Shown: positions 23,167-34,057 of the stretch, piece by piece | Layout of the letters: every line of letters begins with the position of its first letter | Numbering within the stretch: the first letter of the stretch is position 1 | From: Paramacrobiotus metropolitanus | Taxonomy: Eukaryota; Tardigrada; Eutardigrada; Parachela; Macrobiotidae | DNA: 64,000 nt | Assembly (NCBI RefSeq): GCF_019649055.1 | Contig: NW_026570433.1 | Coordinates: 1-64,000, forward strand | Reading direction: 5' to 3' | Program-made: the position numbers and the translations under genes | Notes under the pieces: model-generated | Told to the model about the DNA's origin: nothing | Databases searched by the model: none | Seen by the model: only the letters and a program-made list of their open reading frames with translations

Positions 23167-24640
23167 ACGAGAGATAGAAGAGATGACCGAAGAAGGAGAA
23201 ATGTGGGAAGAAGCGAGAGTTGACCTTTTCTGGGACTTCCGTGTGAACCACATGTACAAAGGTGAAGGGAGAACGATCATCTTCCCGGCAGGACTTGGTA
23301 CACCTGTCTACGAATCACTTGAAGTGTACTACAACGCGCTAAAAGAGGGAAACGAAAAAGCATTCGAGAAATACTGGGATAAATTTGAAAGAGAAATTCC
23401 CACATTTGATGTCAAAGACATGAGAGAATTACAAGTAACCCGGAGAAGAAGGTCACCGGGACTGATGCAAAAGAAAAAGGTGACCTTTGCACCAGATCCA
23501 GATGGAGTGGACTACCCAGAACGAGGTGGTGATACGTGGTGCATGTATGAAACGATTCCGAATGATGAATGGGTCACCGAAGAACTGATGGCAAACTGCA
23601 TCTTTGTTGGTCCTAAACGACCTAAAGGTTACGAAACAGTTCAACAGGATGAAGCCGATAAAGGGACTGTCAAAGAAGCAGAGAAAGAGGAACCAGTTCA
23701 AGAGATAGCCGAAGGACAATCGAATGAAACAGAAGAAAGTTCAAAGTCGGCTTTCGATATTGCGCAGATGTTAACGGACAGAGGTGAAATGTGGAAAAGG
23801 TTTAAAGAGGAAGTTGAAAGGATATCGAACGAACAACAAAACCCAGTAACTGAGGCAAAAAACGGGGAAAGGTCACTCGATAACGGTGAGGAATGTCCGC
23901 CGGTCGAGTTGACCGAAAAGCCATTAACGAGCCGCGAAGAAATAAATGAACTGGAAAAGTCAAAATCGGACGAAGAAAGGTCAAACTCCGACCAATCAGA
24001 AAGGTCACCAACGAGAATTCGGGTAGCAAGGAGTCACCCAAGAGTCGCCGCACGAAACGGACGAAAAGCAAAAGAAGGGGACAAACCCCTGCTCAAAAAT
24101 TCGAAAGCGAAAAAACTTAGCGATTCGCGAGAAAACGAAAGTGACCTTTCATCGGAAGACGAAGGAGTTGATGAGCGCCCACTTGAAAAGGCTGACAAAG
24201 GTCAAGCCACTGCACAGGAATATGAGAGCAGTAATTCGGATTCAGAGTGGACGAGTTCAAGTGATAACTCAACAACTTCGGAAGATTCAGGTGTAAGTGA
24301 CCTTTCAGAACAAGAGGATTTAATGGACTTGGATGAAGATGACGAAGTAGATGAGGAAAAAGAAAAGGATATTAAAGTCAGAAGATTGAAAGTGGAAAAA
24401 GCTAGAATGTCGAAGGACGTGATCAAAGTTTACAGCGATCAGCGAATCAAATTGAAACCGTCAAACTGCACACGTGTAAAGGTCAAGATGGGAAAATATG
24501 CACCGGCTCAAAACAAGCTGATGTTTACACCGGTCCCACAAGTGGAAACTGAAGTGCAACCGTTGGCAGGAGTGACGGACCACAGGGAAAATACTTCGAA
24601 ATCGTCATCGCAAATCACAGTAGCAAATACCGAATCGTGA
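23108..24640 (+). CDS. Acidic/charged ORF upstream of reverse transcriptase
   Basis: About 500 codons, overlapping the end of the protease ORF. The sequence is highly charged, with a Ser/Asp/Glu-only stretch around residues 375-425 and KxxK-rich ends. The last part (residues about 430-510) resembles the structured connector that precedes RT in Gypsy Pol. Frames shift near 24640 and 24775, so this is probably continuous with Pol. No catalytic motif was seen. Function unknown. Confidence 0.5.
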   Translation: MSEKGIQDPLDPVATEKRFEREIEEMTEEGEMWEEARVDLFWDFRVNHMYKGEGRTIIFPAGLGTPVYESLEVYYNALKEGNEKAFEKYWDKFEREIPTFDVKDMRELQVTRRRRSPGLMQKKKVTFAPDPDGVDYPERGGDTWCMYETIPNDEWVTEELMANCIFVGPKRPKGYETVQQDEADKGTVKEAEKEEPVQEIAEGQSNETEESSKSAFDIAQMLTDRGEMWKRFKEEVERISNEQQNPVTEAKNGERSLDNGEECPPVELTEKPLTSREEINELEKSKSDEERSNSDQSERSPTRIRVARSHPRVAARNGRKAKEGDKPLLKNSKAKKLSDSRENESDLSSEDEGVDERPLEKADKGQATAQEYESSNSDSEWTSSSDNSTTSEDSGVSDLSEQEDLMDLDEDDEVDEEKEKDIKVRRLKVEKARMSKDVIKVYSDQRIKLKPSNCTRVKVKMGKYAPAQNKLMFTPVPQVETEVQPLAGVTDHRENTSKSSSQITVANTES

Positions 24641-24784
24641 AGAAAAATCAGCTTCTCGGCTACGTTGAGCCGTATGAACATATGGAGAATGTAAAGGTCA
24701 ACGCAGGGACAGTAAAGAACGTACTCGAAGACCCTGAGGTGGATGAGACAACGAAAGCTGAACTTAAAAGATAATCGAAAACCT

Positions 24785-27770
24785 GAAATTGGGACCTGAC
24801 CTTACCCAAGAGCAGAAAAACGACGTGTACAACGCGTTTTGGGAATTCTGGAAAGTCTTACCCACATCAAAGAAACCGTATGGAGATGTGAAAGGGGTCA
24901 CCCACGTAATTGATACGGGAGATGCGAAACCAGTAAATGTAACCCGGCCAGAACGAGTTGGACAGGCCGCGAGTTTATAACAAAGCATATCGAAGAGATG
25001 TTGGCACAAGATGTAATTGAACCGTCAGACGCCGAGTGGAGTTTCCCAGTCGTATTGGCAGTAAAGAAAAATGGCGACGGAACAATGGGAACAAGATTTT
25101 GCGTCAATTACATCATGCTTAACAAGCTGACGAGAAAGAATAATTACCCGTTACCAAATCCGGATGAGTTGCTCGACGCGTGCGCAGGCAACAAATATTA
25201 CGGAAAAATGGACTTACAAAGTGGATTCTGGCAGATCCCAATGGATCCAGCGTCAATCAACAAGACGACCTTTGTAACACAAGATGGAATGTACCGATTT
25301 AAAAGAATGCCATTTGGCGTATGCAACGGACCAGCAACGTTTCAATTGTGTATGGATAAAGTACTTTCGAAAGCGAAAAGAAAGGGTTGCGTTTTCGGGT
25401 ATATCGACGACGTGATCTTCGCCGGAAAAACTTGGGAAATTTTCATGCAGAATCTGCGAAATGTTTTAATGAGTCTGGTGGAAGCGGGATTCACGATTAA
25501 GCCAACGAAATGCGAATTTGGAATGAGACAAATGGGATTTCTGGGTCATATACTCAGCGAGGACGGAATTCGTATGGACCCGGAAAAGGTCACCGCGGTC
25601 TCAGAGTTCAAACGGCCTCAAACAGAAAGGCAGTTAAGGTCATTCCTTGGACTGGCGAATTATTATCGCAAGTTCATAATGGGATACGCACAGAAGACTT
25701 GCCACTTGTATGAGTTGCTGAGACAAGATAAACACGTGAAAAAGGACTGGACTGCAGTACATGAAGAAGAGTTCAATAGTTTGAAGAAGTTGTTGTGTGA
25801 AGGTCCAGTACTGGCAAAGTTTGACCCCGCGAAACCGACCGTTATTGAATGCGACGCGAGCAAAGAGGGAATCGGAGCCGTACTGTCACAAGATGGACAT
25901 CCGATCGCGTACGCCAGTCGTGTCCTACATGGAGCGGAGAAGAATTACGGTGTAACAGAATGGGAATGTCTGGCAGTCGTGTTTGCTGTCAGAAAATTCA
26001 AGCCGTACATTGATTATGCTGAATTCACCGTAAGGACGGATCATCAGGCGCTCACCAATTTGTTAAGGTCAGAGACGAATAAAGTCGGAATGAACCCACG
26101 CCTGACAAGATGGGCAATGGCATTACAAGGTCACCAATTTAAAATCGAATACAAACCGGGAAAATATTGTGACAACGCGGACGCGTTATCAAGAGCGCCA
26201 ATTGAAGGTCCGACGTGTCACGAAGAAGAATTTGACGAGATTCCGAACTTCGAGGATTACAAGAAGGAGTTTGATACGAAGGAACCAGCAATTGAAATTG
26301 GACAGCTGTTCCTGCAGATGGTGGAACAGAGAGAGAAGCGATTAAAGGTCACTTCAGCTACGGCGAACGAGTCGGCTGAAAACGAAGCGAAAGTGAACCG
26401 AGTGAAAAGCTGGTTGCCCGCCGTTAGTGACTTAAAGGTCACCGGACTTGACGCGGAATCTCAAATGCAGAATGGAAAGGTCACGGGACTTGATGATAGA
26501 GCGGAGAATAGAGATGACCTTTGGGAAACGGACAAAGTGGCACAAGCGTTGAACGAATGCCCAATCAAACTGTTGAGATTCCCAAAACAGGCGAAAAAGC
26601 GGTATAAACCGTTACCACGATGCAAGGTCATCAAGGATTGGAATGAACTCAGTACAGCGACAGTTCGCATTGTCAACCTGCAAGGTGACGAAGAAGAGGT
26701 TGATGACTCAAACTTGCAATTGCGGAATAAACAGTTGAAAGATCCCCATCTGGCAATGATCATAGACGAATTGGAACACCTACCAGACGCGGAAACAAGA
26801 TCGAAATTTGAAGTGCATTACCAGTTATGGAACGGCATATTATACCGAGTAAAGGATAAAAATGGGAGACTTGAAAGGTCATATGTGGTACCGTTGTCAA
26901 TGCGAAGAGCGATAATCCACGCATTGCACGACGAGAAAGCAGCGGGACATCTGGGATTTGAGAAAACATTGTCAGCAATAAGACTCCGATATTACTGGGA
27001 CAGGATGAGTACAGACGTGAAGAATTACATACTCGCCTGTCAAGGATGTCAGTTCCGTAAAACACCGAGGAAATGTCCACCTGGAAAATTGCAAGAGATT
27101 AAAGTGGGACATCCGTTCTTCCGAGTGTACGCTGATCTGAAAGGACCTTTGTTACCGACGAAGAAACGTGGATACAAATACATAGCGGTATTTATCGATC
27201 AACTGACGAAATACGTGATTGCGGTACCGATGAAAACGGCAACGGCTAAAGAATTCGCTAAAGTGTTCGTGAAGCACGTGATATTGGTACACGGAGCACC
27301 GCACATCCTACATACGGATCGCGGACGACACTTTACAGCTGAAGTATTGGCAAGGTCACCAATGTGTTTAAGATTAAACACACATTTGGAACGGCGTATC
27401 ACCCAGAAGGTCAAGGCCAAGTGGAGAGACAGATGCAGACGATTGCTGATGGCTTGGCGCAATACCTAAAAGCGGGAAATGAGCGAAAGTTTAACAAGTA
27501 TCTCCCATATGTTATTTCGGCGATGAACAGAGTCGTGCACGCCACAACGGGATATTCAGCATACTATATGCTACACGGCAGAGAAATGACAATGCCGGAA
27601 GATGTGGTTACAAAAACGAATATACCCGATGATTACGGAACTCCAGACGAATGGGTGGAGACCATGAAAAAGAACTTGACCTTTGCCGAAGAAGTGGCGA
27701 GATGTAACATCAAAGACGCATATGAGAAAAATGCGGAAATTTATAATAAGAAGAAATCAGACCGAATTTC
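24785..27770 (+). CDS. Pol: reverse transcriptase, RNase H, integrase core
   Basis: RT carries the catalytic YIDD (25400-25411) and conserved LNKLT and PFGVCNGPATFQ segments. RNase H shows the CDASKEGIGAVLSQ block and a TDHQALTNLL block. Integrase has an H2C2 zinc finger (HLGF...CQGC, about 26945-27050), the first core Asp in YADLKG, the second in HTDRGRHF, and the core Glu only after a frame change near 27360. A shift near 24980 separates the first RT residues from the rest, and another near 27770 precedes the integrase C-terminus. Domain order places it in Ty3/Gypsy. This chain makes cDNA and inserts it; as read here it is interrupted, so this copy needs either corrected sequence or help in trans. 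Confidence 0.9.
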
Positions 27771-27773
27771 AAA

Positions 27774-28169
27774 GTGGGCGATTTGGTACTTATACGACTT
27801 CCAAAAGATACTAAACAGGGGAAGAAAGAAAACCAGTCGGATTTCAAGTCGAAGTACGATAAAGTGTGGAAAATTCTTAGCTTCCCGCGAACAAACGAAG
27901 CGGAGGTCATCGAGCAGAATCCGAAGAAGGAAGCGGATCTAAAAGTGGTTTCCATTGATCGGTTAAAGCCGTGGCATCCGCCATTACCCGACGAGAAAGA
28001 TTCGCAACGAACGTTGAACGAAAAAGAAACGGAAGAAGCCGAGCTTGCTTCGAAAAATGGTACCAATCAATTTTTCGAACCACCTCTGCTACCTGAAAGG
28101 GAAAAAGTGGATAAGGGCGCAGAGCATACTCCTCAAAAGAACCTTTTTCGAACCACCTCCGCTACCTGA
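27774..28169 (+). CDS. Integrase C-terminal region and tail
   Basis: The frame continues integrase with the MGDLVLIRLP segment and a DRLKPWHPP ending, the usual SH3-like C-terminal module. After that come acidic residues and FFEPPLLPE-type repeats related to those behind the protease. Near 28130-28170 the frame is lost. From 28170 to 28818 four more TTTTCGAACCAC-type repeats are seen but no continuous frame of good quality. Confidence 0.65.
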   Translation: MGDLVLIRLPKDTKQGKKENQSDFKSKYDKVWKILSFPRTNEAEVIEQNPKKEADLKVVSIDRLKPWHPPLPDEKDSQRTLNEKETEEAELASKNGTNQFFEPPLLPEREKVDKGAEHTPQKNLFRTTSAT

Positions 28170-28818
28170 AATGGAAAAGAAAACAAATCTACAAAGAAAA
28201 GAGGAAGAAAGAAGAAAGAGGATAAGGATTTCGAAACAGCAGTCACAATCAAGTTGAACGCGGAGGCTGGTAATTTGGCAGAAAGGTCACTGGAACAAGA
28301 CAACGAACCGACCTCTAAAGTACCAGAGCGTACTTCCAAAAGGACCTGCAACAATCCTTTTCGAACCACGCACTGCTACCGAAGATAAGGATGACCTTTC
28401 GAAACAGCGTACGGACGCTGAGATGTCAGAGCGTGACCCGAATTTTTTCGAACCACGCACTGTTACCGGTAATGAGAATGACCTCATAAAAAGAGAGAAG
28501 AGGAGATAGAAGCGGTCAAATCAAAAGCTGAACAATTGGGCCGTGATATAGCGAAAGCAATTAACGAGCGGAAAGCCAAACAGAAGAAAAAGAAACCGAC
28601 CCCTACGGACTTATTGACCCAAAAGGCGAACCTGAGGATGCAGCCGAGAAAGAACTTCTTGATCGGATAACTAAAGGACGAGAGAACAAATAACCACATA
28701 GACATAAATAAGGGGTCACAATAAATTAAAAATAGGAGTCGAAAAGGAAAAAGAAAGGTCACCACTGTGCAAAAAGTTAACCTTTATTGTTTCGTTTTAT
28801 AGAAGGTAAGCACAGTTA

Positions 28819-30372
28819 ATGGACAGATTGGAACGACAAAACTCGGATAATTCAGACTCGGAAAGTATTGGAAACCCACTAAAAGCATCTACACCTATAA
28901 GAATGGAAGGTGAATACGGTTATGACACCTCATATGGTGAAGGATCAACGTCGTCAGTGGGAACGGCTCAGAATGAACCTGGAACAAGTCAAGGAGGTTA
29001 CTATGGCGGCCAGGGATATTACGTGTATCACGATCCAGGACAGCAGACGAGTTATCAGGACACGGTTAACTGGGTGCACCACGGCTCACCTGCCGGAACC
29101 CAGTATTCGGGACAAGCAACGGGCGCCCCTTATCAACCGTATCCAGGATCGTATACCCCACCGATGGGACCACCACAAGTAATGATGGGACCGGCAAGAA
29201 TGTTGATGCCGCCACCGCAACAGACCACACCGAGTCGATTTATGGGACATGGTGGATTCAGCGGAACTCCACCGCGATCACAAAGGTCATCTCCGATACT
29301 ACCGCCTTTTCCGGAGACGGGAGGCTTGGCACTATCGGACATAGGAGCGCCTCGTATGAGGACACCGCAGCAACTGGGTGTGCAGCGTCTACATCGCAAT
29401 TCGCCAAACAGAGGAAATAGGCGACCGAGAGGAATTTTACCGTCACTGGGACCTAACTTGGACGAGACTGGACCAGATGGTTTACGGCTTACGCCTCCAG
29501 GTGAACCGTCGATACATGCATACGCACCGAAGCTTCCTTTGGATCTGAGAGAGGACGATGCACGCTTAAATATCATTCCGGATAAGAACGACAAACTGAC
29601 AGAAAAGGATTTAGAAGCTATCCGGGAATTAAACCGAAAGTGTCGTGAACTTTACCGAATTCATATGCGAGTTGAAGATGAACACGCATGGTATGGAAAG
29701 CTGATTAGCCTGGAAGCTGTCATCAAACCATGTCATATCGCGCTGAAGGAAAAAACGAAACTGATCGAAAAAGAGCGCAGGGAATACGCGATAAAAGTTG
29801 CATCGATGTGGCAATACCACCCGTCGCTAAACGGTAGACCATGGCCTTCGACTATCGAGAAGATTCTTAGGTACCTTAAAGTGTTCCCGGAGGCGAGACA
29901 GATGCCGACTACCAGCGCCGAGGGACCATCTAAATCCATGGTTGAAAAAGACGCCCCAGTCGACGAAATGACGGACGAGGACCTTTTGGCCACAAAGCAG
30001 AAGATTGATGCCGTATTAACGGAACGAGCAGAAAGGTCAAGGGCCAGCTCGGTTGCAGGATCAGGACGTGGACGTACTAGTTCGGTCACAGAACCATCCA
30101 GTGGCACCACGAAGAGTGGAAAAAGAGTGAGATCACCGACGACAAGCCCAAAAGAAACTGATAAGAAAGGGCAGCGAACAAAGAAGACCACAGAAAGCAA
30201 AGCAACGCCAGCTGAGCCGGCAAAGCCACAGGCCCCGATTCCAGTGGGTAGAAAGAGTGTACCACCCACGCCGAAAGGAACGGAAGGTCAGATTCGATTC
30301 CCGAAGTGTAGAAGTTTCACGGCCAAGTACACTGGGAAGATCATAGAGAACGAAAGGTCACTGCACGAATAG
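28819..30372 (+). CDS. Accessory ORF A (post-pol), low-complexity N-terminus
   Basis: 517 codons with an intact frame. Residues 1-150 are Gly/Tyr/Gln/Pro/Met-rich and prion-like. Residues 235-345 are a predicted helical, charged domain. The C-terminal 130 residues are Ser/Thr/Lys/Pro-rich and basic. No signal peptide, membrane segment or recognised enzyme motif. The position is where errantiviruses carry env, but this protein is not an envelope. A low-complexity plus basic architecture suggests condensate-forming or nucleic-acid binding behaviour; that is inference. The ORF ends in another frame from the next ORF, 25 bp on. Confidence 0.7.
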   Translation: MDRLERQNSDNSDSESIGNPLKASTPIRMEGEYGYDTSYGEGSTSSVGTAQNEPGTSQGGYYGGQGYYVYHDPGQQTSYQDTVNWVHHGSPAGTQYSGQATGAPYQPYPGSYTPPMGPPQVMMGPARMLMPPPQQTTPSRFMGHGGFSGTPPRSQRSSPILPPFPETGGLALSDIGAPRMRTPQQLGVQRLHRNSPNRGNRRPRGILPSLGPNLDETGPDGLRLTPPGEPSIHAYAPKLPLDLREDDARLNIIPDKNDKLTEKDLEAIRELNRKCRELYRIHMRVEDEHAWYGKLISLEAVIKPCHIALKEKTKLIEKERREYAIKVASMWQYHPSLNGRPWPSTIEKILRYLKVFPEARQMPTTSAEGPSKSMVEKDAPVDEMTDEDLLATKQKIDAVLTERAERSRASSVAGSGRGRTSSVTEPSSGTTKSGKRVRSPTTSPKETDKKGQRTKKTTESKATPAEPAKPQAPIPVGRKSVPPTPKGTEGQIRFPKCRSFTAKYTGKIIENERSLHE

Positions 30373-30396
30373 TCGATAAGAAAACGAACAAAGAGA

Positions 30397-31200
30397 TTGA
30401 CTCGTATAATCCCCTCGCGGATAGGTCAGTCAAGGATGCCATTGGAAAGAGTCAAAACGATAGTCAATGAGGCGCTACAGTTTATTCCTCCAGAAGAACG
30501 TCATAACCCAAGAGTTATCGTTCAGATGATGAAGCACGTGGTATCTAAAGTCGCAACCGAAGAGGATGCATGGATCCGTATCAAAGTGGGCACAGATGAT
30601 GACCACTTGGCATATACATATACAACGGATGGCAAACTGTTGATCAAAGAGAGAACTCGCTCAAAACCGACGGCGGATCCAGACCCGAAGAAACGATCGT
30701 CAGATGATTATGAGTCGGTCCTGAGATATACAGATGCGACAAGCAGAAAGGTCACCCTCAGACTTTTCGGTGGTAATGGAGAAGCTGTGGAAACCATAAC
30801 TGCAGTGATAGTCGATCCAATAACAGGAGACCCGGTTCCATATGCCCCATGGGATGTGTCAGAAGAGAGCGCCCGAAACGCGAATCAGGCAGCGATTGAG
30901 CAGTTATGGGATCTGATACCTGAGAGCGACCGAACAGACGCTGTGGTTCAAGCGAGTACACTGATCAGCATGATGCGGCATCGAGCGGAAATCGATGGAG
31001 CACATTTCCGACTCACAAGACGAATGGAAGACGGATCGTACAAAACGGTATTTTACGACGCTAAGAAGAACCCTTTGTGGGAGGTCGCCTCACAGGGATC
31101 TCCGAAAGAGACAAGACACTTGGAAATTCATCCCCCGGCACAAGAAGGCGGAGCCGGAGAGACGGAAGAGGCGCCAGGGCACGTCGGCAAATCTAACTGA
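30397..31200 (+). CDS. Accessory ORF B (post-pol)
   Basis: 267 codons with an intact frame. Two related halves are visible: each has an LIPE/FIPPEER-like helix pair followed by a strand pattern with a W/FR segment and Lys at the end (around residues 25-75 and 175-220), suggesting an internal duplication. No known domain. Just beyond its stop, another frame carries a Cys/His cluster (CPGSHEHLQC and CGYC, 31235-31300) and acidic residues that run into the next ORF, so B and C may be one gene broken by frame shifts. Confidence 0.55.
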   Translation: MTRIIPSRIGQSRMPLERVKTIVNEALQFIPPEERHNPRVIVQMMKHVVSKVATEEDAWIRIKVGTDDDHLAYTYTTDGKLLIKERTRSKPTADPDPKKRSSDDYESVLRYTDATSRKVTLRLFGGNGEAVETITAVIVDPITGDPVPYAPWDVSEESARNANQAAIEQLWDLIPESDRTDAVVQASTLISMMRHRAEIDGAHFRLTRRMEDGSYKTVFYDAKKNPLWEVASQGSPKETRHLEIHPPAQEGGAGETEEAPGHVGKSN

Positions 31201-31229
31201 AACCGGAGGGGCCAGACGTTCTCTACAAA

Positions 31230-33718
31230 GAGTGTTAGAGATTGCCCAGGAAGTCATGAGCACCTTCAGTGTGATGAACCAAACTGTGGCTATTGTAATC
31301 CACCTGGTGACGACGAACCAGAGTCGGAAGACGAGGACCCACCTGAGGAAGAAGGCTCAGACGAAGAAACGGCCGACAAGCATAAAAAGCCCTTAAAGGT
31401 CAAGCCCTCAAAAGTCAAACCGAGAAAAGCGCCCAGATTGGAAGAGGCCATGAACCGCGACAAGGTTAAGAAAGGCGATTTTCTCAAGAAACGACGGGAG
31501 GAAGAAGATAAGAAGAAACAACAGGAGGAAGAAGATAAGAAGAAAAAGAGCGGTGATGAAAGCGATAGCACAAGCACCGGAAAGAAGAAAAAAGATGGAC
31601 CAGCGTCTCATGATGTCGAGATATTGGACGAGTCAGTTGGCGAAGTTGAAGAAAGGTCATCGACACCTACGAAGTCAAAGAAAGTCATCCAATCAGCTAC
31701 ATCAAAAGCAAAGGTCACTGAGCCCGAGTCGCCAAAACCCCCAAAACAAGCCGAAACAAGCTGTCCCCATTGTAATGTCCGCATCCACGATAAAAGAGCG
31801 TAAGGCCAAGCAAGGTCGTGAGAAAGCGAAACGGGAGACGTCGCTTGAATCGGAGGAATCGGAAGCGAGTCTACCGAGCACTTCGACAGTCAGTGCGAGG
31901 TCGTATACGGATTCGAAGACAACCCGGTCAAGGACCACAGAACCAAGAAGCCTAGCGGAGGCCTTGGATAAAGGGCAAAAAGCAAAGAGCGAGCCCGTTA
32001 AGACGAAAGGGAAGGTCAAAACAGCCATGAAAGTTGATGCAATGGCAATGATCAATTACGCTGAACCAGATGGAGAGAGTGAATTGGACTTTACAGAAGA
32101 CGAGGAATTTGATGATCCGGACGATGACAGTTTGAACACGGTCGATGAAATAATCAAAGCGTATAACGGAGCGGAGAAGAATTTCACACGAATAAGAACA
32201 GCATCGGTGACATCCAAATTTAAATCAGGCCTGAAGACATATCTCAAGAAACAGCGTCGTAGCTTTACTAAACAGAAGTTTGACGTCGTACTGGAATTCG
32301 CACGGAACGCAGGAAAACTTATCCAGAAGCACCCGAGTTTCTCGTATGAGGCCAAGTTGTTCAGACCAGCCAGTTCGGATAAGGCGCTGACAACTCCGAA
32401 TGAAGCGGTCCCAATGCGAGTGGAAAGGGCAATCGCGGGAATGACAAGCCCATTAGGATCAACGAGTCACCGGATTAGCCAATACATCAACGCAGTTTGG
32501 AACGACGGAAATGGAATGATAAAGGAGATCGACACGGCAACCGAACGCGTATTGCCAAAGTTGATTAAACAGAACGTCCTTGCCACGACAAACGCAAATA
32601 AAGGACACCCGATCCGATACACGAGAGTTGGTCTAATACCACCGGAAAGACAGATCCACTGTAATATGTCCGACAGTCAGGATATGGAAAAGGTCACAGT
32701 TTCATCGAAGACAAAAGGCCCAATGGACTCGGAATCGGGAAGTGATGACGATACTACAACAACGGCTCCTTCTGGACCTGCGACAGAAAAAGACGAACAG
32801 CCGAAAGGTCAAGAGACATCTGGAACTACCGCAGAAGATCAACCGAAAGGTCATGAGACTTCAGATAAACGGGAGAAAGAAAAGGTCATGCTCCCGATGG
32901 ATAAGGCAGCGGCAGAAGCTGAAGCGGATTCGGCGCGCCAGGTGTTTCACAAATCACTGTTCATACCATTAAAGGACGTCTTTGAGAAGGAACGATCGAA
33001 GTCGGTCGGCGATTTAAAAGGTCAAGAGACTTTGCCACAGGAGGAGAAGAAGACAGCCGAACCAAAATCGGCGGGGTCATCATCAGGATCACTGGCAAAG
33101 CTGAGGATCGACGAGACAGCGACGGCTGACCCAACGGACTCGACATCCTCCCAGAAAAGTAGCGGTACACCGGCTAAGGAGGCTACAGATTACATGTTAG
33201 GGCCGGCATTGGACGTGAATAATCGTACATGGAACGAAGTCCAAGCTGCACTCCAGATTATTCGGGAAAAAGAAATGCTTGGGACAGACCTAAAAAGACA
33301 AGTGGCAATAAATACGAACGGAAGGTCGTCACTCAACATGACTGAACGAGCTCTGAAACGAGCATATAAAGAAGGAAAGCTGGGATGTAAATACAACAAA
33401 GACAACAAAGTCGTCTACTACCTTCCGAAACAGGGCACGGAACGAACGCCCAGACTGAAAATGGAATTGGAGGCCTGGAAGATAGCCATCACAGACGTGG
33501 CTTTGGACGCCATTGGCGGTACCAATGGAGCGTCATGGAATGACCTTTCAAACTTCATGGCCGTCAATTACGAATTGGGAGATTTGAATATTGAAAGCGA
33601 TAAAGAGTGGATTAAGAACGCCGTTGAAGCCTTGATCGCGGACGAAGTGCTTCATATTAAGCCAGATGGCCGAATCGATTTCAAGCCGTATAAACCATCG
33701 ATGAAAGAATCCGAGTGA
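31230..33718 (+). CDS. Accessory ORF C (post-pol), winged-helix-like C-terminus
   Basis: The open sequence runs in one frame to about 31800, through a Lys/Glu repeat EEEDKKK and a CPHC zinc-like motif, then in a second frame to the stop at 33718. Long Ser/Glu/Lys-rich linkers follow. Around 32140-32650 is a folded-looking charged domain. At 33180-33700 are two consecutive helical modules, each with a LKRQV- or WNDLSNFM-type helix followed by a basic strand turn, resembling winged-helix or linker-histone-type modules; this assignment is tentative. Function unknown; DNA binding is a reasonable guess. AAAGGTCA motifs appear as KGH, KGQ, KVT and ERS. Confidence 0.55.
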
Positions 33719-34057
33719 ACTAATCGAGTGTAATATGCAGCGAGTAATGAACCCTGCATATTACAGAAAAAGCATAAAACAGTTTAAAACGAAAGCGAAA
33801 AGTGTTACGAAAGGTCAACTGAAAGCAGTACTAGGACTAATAGAAAAGGTCACAGTAGTCAGAAAGTGCTGATAACGTGAGAAAGGTCACCACGTTACAG
33901 TGATAGAAAAGGCAGCAGGAGCTAGGAAAGTCTCAGCTCAGTAACGGAATAGGCGTAAAAATGATAGAAAAGCCTTGATATGGATAGGAAATGGAAGGAT
34001 TAACGTGGAAAAGTTAATATGACGGATTGTTTTATAATTACAGATTGAAGCGGAAAA
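33719..34057 (+). other. Non-coding gap between accessory ORFs
   Basis: 339 bp without a reading frame. Rich in GATAGAAAAGG and AGAAAGGTCA-type words; three AAAGGTCA copies (about 33809, 33846, 33881) lie in it. It could be a promoter or splice region for the last ORF. Confidence 0.5.
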
